The position numbers were made by a program, and so were the translations under genes. Shown here piece after piece: positions 59,060-64,000 of a stretch of 64,000 nucleotides of DNA (position 1 is the first letter of the stretch; every line of letters begins with the position of its first letter). The notes beneath the pieces were generated by a model that was not told the origin of the DNA, did not search any database, and saw nothing but the letters and a program-made list of their open reading frames with translations. The stretch lies in the NCBI GenBank assembly GCA_017893485.1, contig CM030361.1, positions 305,622,822 to 305,686,821 on the forward strand. Direction: 5' to 3'. The stretch is from Hemerocallis citrina. Lineage: Eukaryota > Streptophyta > Magnoliopsida > Asparagales > Asphodelaceae.

Positions 59060-59600
59060 CAACAAGTTCAGAGTCCAACACTTGGTTCGATTCCGCTTTA
59101 ACTACTTGCTTATAAGTGAGTACGAAGCATTTCACCATTCGGAATTGCTCCCACAACTGTTTATACCCTCTAAACAACAAGTTCGGAGTCCAACACTTGG
59201 TTCGATTCTGCTTTAACTACTTGCTTATAAGCGAGTACGAAGCGGTTCACCATTCGGAATTGCTCCCACAACTGTTGATACTCTCTAAATGACAAGTTCG
59301 GAATCCAACACTTGGTTCGATCCCGCTTTAACTACTTGCTTATAAGCAAGTATGAAGCGGTTCACCATTCGGAATTGCTCCCACAACTATTGATACTCTC
59401 AAAACGACAAGTTCAGAGTCCAACACTTGGTTCGATTCCTCTTTAACTACTTGCTTATAAGCGAGTACGAAGCGGTTCACCATTCGGAATTGCTCCCACA
59501 ACATTCGGAGTCCAACACTTGGTTCGATGCAGCTTTTGCTACTTGCGAACAAGCGAGTACAAAATGGCTCACCATTCGGAATTGCTCCCACAACTACTGA
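59060..59600. repeat. Five ~114-bp tandem repeats in the Tat 3' region
   Basis: Units begin CAAGTTCGGAGTCCAACACT at about 59063, 59179, 59293 and 59407, with a shorter fifth at about 59500. Each continues with GGTTCGATTC, ACTTGCTTATAAGCGAGTAC and CCATTCGGAATTGCTCCCAC. Periods are 114-116 bp. Position between pol and the 3' end matches the tandem repeats known in the 3' untranslated part of Tat/Ogre elements. Confidence 0.92.
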
Positions 59601-59769
59601 CACCAACAAACACTAGCAAAACACAAACTCTCACAAGAAGCTTGAGAAGTATATTATTCCATCAAAATTTGAGGTACAAGTCTAATTCTAGACTAAAACC
59701 TCACATTATTACATCGAGATACAACTCATATGAAACAAAGACTACAAGATTACAAAAGTCTACCCTAAC

Positions 59770-60445
59770 CCCTCCTAGGGAGCGGGATGCTTCTGTTAAG
59801 TGATAAGCGAGGTCGGCGAGCACCGTGTTGCTGTAGCCTCACTTCCGCAGAAGTCTCCAAATAGGCAAGCCGAGTTGCGTCGTCGACACCTAAGAGCCTT
59901 AGGGTTTCCCCAACAGATGCTCCGCTCGATGAGCCGGCCACCCCGCTCTGTGCATCCCCAGGGTATCTCATGACGGGGGGCGAGCATAGCGCCAACTCGT
60001 GGAACGACCTTCCTTGTGCATACTCACCTCAGGGGTAGAAAGTGCTCTTGACGTTACTCCCCTCGGAAAGCCGTCACGGGCGATGGTTCTCTGCCTCTAG
60101 TTCCACGACCCATTCCTTCAGCGAGTCGTCCGTCACTCTGACCTTCAGGCGAGGCATTCGGCTCGAGCTACCCCTACGAGAAGCCTCAGAGATAGCTCTC
60201 CGAAGGTGCGCCCCCTTCAAACTCTTCTCCAGCACTACATTCTTCAATCCGTCTCGCTCAGCCCTAGCATCGAATAGAGACTGACGGAGGAACTTTGAGT
60301 CTCAAGCCTTGGCTGATGGCCATCGAGGGACACATCTCCTCCCCTTCAGGGGGCGCTTCGCGAGCCTTCTCCTCTAGGCGTTTTAACTCGGAGTCTCGAC
60401 GGTAGCAACGGGAATCTCTGTTTCTGTACAGCAACGTCTTGTTGT
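59770..60445 (-). pseudogene. Possible antisense accessory ORF of the Tat element
   Basis: The minus strand is GC-rich and coding-like. Reading from 60440 it shows a heptad-like, charged stretch (RDSELKRLEEKAREAPPEGE), then frames with stops. Tat-lineage elements often carry an extra antisense ORF between pol and the 3' LTR (known of the lineage). No domain is recognised and the frame is broken, so the call rests on position and composition. Confidence 0.35.
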
Positions 60446-60449
60446 CCTG

Positions 60450-60780
60450 TCACGTCCCGCTTCCCAAAATACGAGAACACGAGTCCGTGACGAAGGCCCA
60501 GTGAATAATTTTAACATTATCCATAAGTTGTACCAATCTTAACTCAATAACATGAAAGGAAATAATCACAACCATGCATAAAAACATAATCACATAAACA
60601 GATACTAGAATAAACATGTAGTAGTCCAACATAATAACCAACAACTGGAAATAAATAACAAATACGGGTCAACAAAGTTCGGGATACAAAGTTCAACAAA
60701 AGTAACAATGCGATATGAAAAATAACATGGAAGAAACAATTTATTCTGCTTTTCAAGGTGATCAAATTCGGGAGTAATTA
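60450..60780. mobile_element. Truncated LTR fragment (TGTCACGTCCCG start)
   Basis: It starts TGTCACGTCCCGCTTCCCAA, a terminus type seen in Ty3/gypsy LTRs, followed by AT-rich sequence. The other end could not be found, so it is treated as truncated. Confidence 0.4.
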
Positions 60781-60970
60781 TCATTTGATGTTTTGATTGT
60801 CTTTTTGCACTCTTGATGCTCTAGCTTTATATGTTCTGATGACTTTCTAAAATCCAATGCTTTTTTGTCTAAAAACCTATGTTTTGTATGCTTATCACTT
60901 AGTGATTATTGAATATGTAATTGTGACTATTTTTAAGGTTCTAATACATTTTGCTGGGGCTTCAACCCCA

Positions 60971-61155
60971 TCTATATAATGAAACACAAAGAAAACTATC
61001 AAGTGCCTCTCATTCAATATAAACAAAATCAATGGTCCAGATCTAACCTTACAAAACACATTTTTCACCTGAAAATTTGAATCCCAAAACTCAAATTCAA
61101 ATTCCAAAAACAACTTCTTTATTTATTTAATTACTCTCTCTCTCTCTCCTATTCA
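60971..61155 (+). mobile_element. 5' end of a Helitron related to 10803-11725
   Basis: TCTATATAATGAAACACAAA after an A, then AACTATCAAGTG, CCAGATCTAACCTTACAAAA and a CT-rich tract, colinear with Helitrons A and B. The 3' hairpin and CTRR were not found in the following 450 bp, so the right limit is open. Confidence 0.7.
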
Positions 61156-61609
61156 GATCCTTTTTGTGCCTAATTCACCGATGACCATTAATGCTTACTT
61201 AGACGTGGATTTTATGAGGCATAATGATTTGCTACACCTTTTGTGATAAGAATCAATATATTGACATACCTCCACTCCACTAAGCAGCATCATGAAATGT
61301 TAATTCTCCATAATTATTGTTCGGTTGTATTGGATGTTCAGAATCATACCTATCTTGGTTTATGAGTTCCATTCATATCTCACTAATCTTTAGAATATAT
61401 ATTTTTCCTTCACAACAATTGAAGAAGAAGAAAAAAACAAGCAAAAAAAATGTCTATATCTCTATTCTGAATTTGTAACACAGTTTTTAAGTATATACAT
61501 TCTTCCATTCTAGATTTTATTTTATCTCTATTTTCAAGGATCAAATTTATTTATCTTTTCGATAGAAGATAGATCAAACATAGTTTTGGTAACAATATAT
61601 TGTTAGCAG
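61156..61609. other. No recognisable gene
   Basis: AT-rich sequence between the Helitron 5' end and the resumption of LINE ORF1; it may belong to the Helitron. Confidence 0.35.
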
Positions 61610-62209
61610 CTTACTAAGGTCTCTTCCGTTCCTTCTCTGAAGGCAGCGGCTTGGGTTGATAAAGATGATCTCTTAGAAAATGAGTTGGTTGAGTTGGATC
61701 ACTCCCATTCCCAAAAGGAGGTATCCATCCCTGTCTTTCCTTTTGCTTTACATTTATTATCTTCGTATTGTTTGAAGTATTTCAACTCGGTGGTTTTCAA
61801 AATTAGTCCTTTGTTGTTTTCCTCGACAAAGGTCAACCGTGTTTCCGATTTTGCATTTTGTAGTCACTTTCATATAAGGTGTGGCAACTTTACCTTCGAC
61901 CTCATTCCGCTTGTGGATCGATGTGTGGGCCCTTCTGAACTGTCCAACTCTTTGGCCCTAGTCTCAGCTGGCACCACTGGGGTGTCGGTGGACCCACTAG
62001 CTGGGACCAGTCCTGATCAACTAGGTGCCCGTTGTAACAAATCTATTAGAAAAAGAAAGGGTGCTAAACATAAATTGGTGTCTATCATTCGTTCTAGTGC
62101 TCGTATTAGAGCCAGTCGAGAATCGGAATTAATGACTGAATCTCAGCCGTCCCTTGCGGCTCAGTTCCATAATCTCGGTTCGTCCCCCCTTCCCCTGTTC
62201 TTCTGGTAA
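61610..62209 (+). pseudogene. LINE ORF1, 3' part
   Basis: The frame from about 61610 reads SLKAAAWVDKDDLLENELVE. The open piece 61685-62209 includes FTFDLIPLVDRCVGPSELS and a basic RKRKGAKHK stretch before the end. It lies about 170 bp before ORF2 in the same strand, the order of L1-type elements. It is best read as the distal half of the ORF1 begun at 53945. Confidence 0.6.
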
Positions 62210-62378
62210 TGAACATTTTGGTTCTATATACCGATTGCACTTCGACTCGCTTTCCAATTCCGATATGCTTGGTTTGACTAGGAAGATGGGATTTCTAGTT
62301 GACACGGTTAACTTTGCCGATTTTGAAGCGATCCGAGGTCGCGAAATTTCAAGAGCTTTGAGACTGATAGTTTTAATG

Positions 62379-64000
62379 ATTAGCATCTCTTGGAATATTC
62401 GGGGACTTAGGTGCCCATCGAAACAACAAGCGTTGTTTCAACTTATTTCTTCCTCCCATTGTGACTTGATCTCTATTCAAGAGTCTAAAATTGAATCTCC
62501 CTTGCCTTCCCTATTTTGATTAATAGGTGGATCCTTAATCTCCCGTTGGATTTCTCTTGATACAATAGGCACTAGAGGAGAGATCCTATTCGGTTTTAAA
62601 GAATCTAGCTTCTCTCTCATTTCGATTCGTCGATTAATTTTCTTTCTTCTGGTTTGTCTTTAGTGGCTTCAATTCAATTGTGAACTCACTGTGGTGTTTG
62701 TTTACGGTCCGTCCACAACGGATCGTTAAGATGCCTTTTGGAACGAGCTTAGCTCCTTCCATCTCGATATTAATGGTTACTAGCTTTTCTGTGGAGACTT
62801 TAATGTCATCAGATTCTCTTCCGAGAGATCGGTTTCCTCCTCTTTATCTTCAGATTCCGCCCGCTTTAATGGCTGCATTCGTTCCCTCCAACTGACTGAT
62901 ATGCCCCTTAATGGTAGATCTTTCACCTGGTCGAATATGAGATCCCTTCCGATCATGGCTAAGCTCGATCACTTTTTGGTCTCTCTCGATTGGATCAATT
63001 TTTTCCACAACTCTTTCGTGTCGGCCTTGCCCAACCCTTCGTCATATCATGTTTCTATCTCTTTGTCGTCTAACTATAATTTCTCCAGAACATACAAATT
63101 TTGATTCGAAAAGTTTTGGTTGCAAGATCAAACCTTCATCAATCTCATCACTGGATGTCTCTCTTCGATTACAGGCTCGTCCGATTTAGGGCGCATTCTG
63201 ATTAAGCTGCATGCCATTAAATTCGGTAGCAAAAGATGGCACAAAGCTAGAATGGCCAATAATAATTTTCTTAAAGAGGTGTTTCTGTCGACCATTGATT
63301 CCATTGATCGACTGGAGGAGATGGGACCTATCTCTGACTCCCTTCGGGCCGAGCGGGTATCGTGTAAAAGTAGCTATGTGGATTTTCTCCATAACGATCA
63401 CATTAAATGGGCTCAGCGAGCCAAGTTTCGCTGGCTTAAGGAGGGAGATGGTAACACCTCATTCTTCCACAACATTGTGTCGCACTGACAGCGATGCAAT
63501 CGTATCTCTTCTATTTTTAATAATGGCAATGAATTATCTTCCGAGTCTGACATCCATGCTTCTTTCCTTCGTTTCTTTATAGAATTGCTGAGTTCTATTA
63601 AACATCGTTCTATTCATCTAGACTGGCAGCAACTGTATGGCCAGCAGTCTCACGATCTTTCTAGTTTAGAAGCACCTTTCACCTTAGATGAAATCAGGAG
63701 GGCGGTGTTCTCTTTGAAGGGCGATTCTGCCCCAGGGCCGGACGACTTTCCTGCTTTCTTCTTCCAACGGTTTTGGGACTGCCTCAAAGATGACCTCTTT
63801 AAAGTGTTCTCGGATCTGCATCAAGGGAATTTTTCCTTCGATAGGATCAATTACGCGCATATTGTTCTCATCCCTAAATTTTTGGGTGCTAACTTGGTGA
63901 CGAACTTTAGGCCGATTAACCTCCTTAATACTACATTCAAGATCATCATGAAATTGCTCTCTTCTCGACTTAGTATCATTATCCCCCCTTTGATTGATCC
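62379..64000 (+). pseudogene. LINE (L1-type) ORF2: endonuclease and reverse transcriptase, truncated by window end
   Basis: ATG at 62379 opens ISISWNIRGLRCPSKQQAL, the start of the apurinic-like endonuclease. Catalytic blocks follow: ISIQESKI (Glu), FCGDFNVI (Asp) and GRSFTWSNM. The final SDH motif reads SYH, so a catalytic Asp is lost. RT begins with RAKFRWLKEGDGNTSFFHNI, LKGDSAPGPDDFPAFFFQ and NFRPINLLNTTFKIIMK, and runs off the window. Stops at 62518, 63102 and 63486 and frameshifts near 62660-62760 inactivate it. Confidence 0.9.

Noticed and set aside
1..64000. CRISPR arrays, bacterial operons, rRNA genes
   Set aside because: None seen; direct repeats present are tandem satellites, LTRs or local duplications in plant DNA.

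Overview
This window is nuclear DNA of a flowering plant, probably a eudicot. It is AT-rich, has spliced genes with plant-type introns, carries an AP2/ERF transcription factor, and is packed with plant-type transposable elements: hAT, Harbinger, Helitron, Ty1/copia, Ty3/gypsy chromovirus and Tat, L1-type LINE, SINE and an endogenous pararetrovirus relic. The species cannot be named from the sequence. The only recognisable host gene is an ERF gene on the minus strand.

Layout. 1-3612: reverse-transcriptase relic of an endogenous pararetrovirus, then about six ~380-bp tandem monomers whose minus strand keeps a reading frame; a retroposed fragment and a hAT MITE sit inside the array. 3962-5541: LINE 3' end, a T/G homopolymer, a Tat-type LTR and a long-TIR fold-back element. 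5470-13670: ERF gene of subgroup X (B-4) type. Exon 1 is at 13181-13415 and the AP2-encoding exon 2 is present twice (8018-8553 and 6442-6977) because a ~1.58-kb segment is tandemly duplicated. Its 4.6-kb intron holds a solo copia LTR, a SINE with a perfect 15-bp target duplication, and Helitrons, two of them joined head to tail. 13851-14911: a MITE with inverted TTAGGG-type repeats and three very short Helitrons.

16142-30582 is a nested retrotransposon block. A Ty3/gypsy chromovirus has a complete copia element inserted in its 5' LTR, a 3.1-kb LTR-like element between gag and protease, and a 548-bp TG...CA element between protease and RT that itself contains a hairpin MITE. 30654-40375: MITEs, a Helitron, a tRNA-like SINE head, several local duplications, and at the right end a Helitron 5' terminus with a captured exon of a CDCA7-like (zf-4CXXC_R1) gene. 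41466-46487: a hAT MITE and a 4.07-kb hAT transposon with perfect 8-bp target duplication whose ~710-codon transposase frame is broken only by two stop codons. 46900-52900: remnants of a spliced minus-strand gene of unknown family, split by a 2.4-kb solo LTR. 53264-64000: a MITE, then an L1-type LINE (ORF1 and ORF2) interrupted by an LTR-like insertion and by a cluster made of a copia 3' end, an internally deleted Tat element with ~114-bp tandem repeats, a hAT MITE, an LTR fragment and a Helitron end.

Almost all transposon genes carry stops or frameshifts. The ERF exons are open and spliceable in frame, although the expected ATG of exon 1 is missing. Coordinates of TIRs, LTRs and TSDs were read by eye; no database search was possible.
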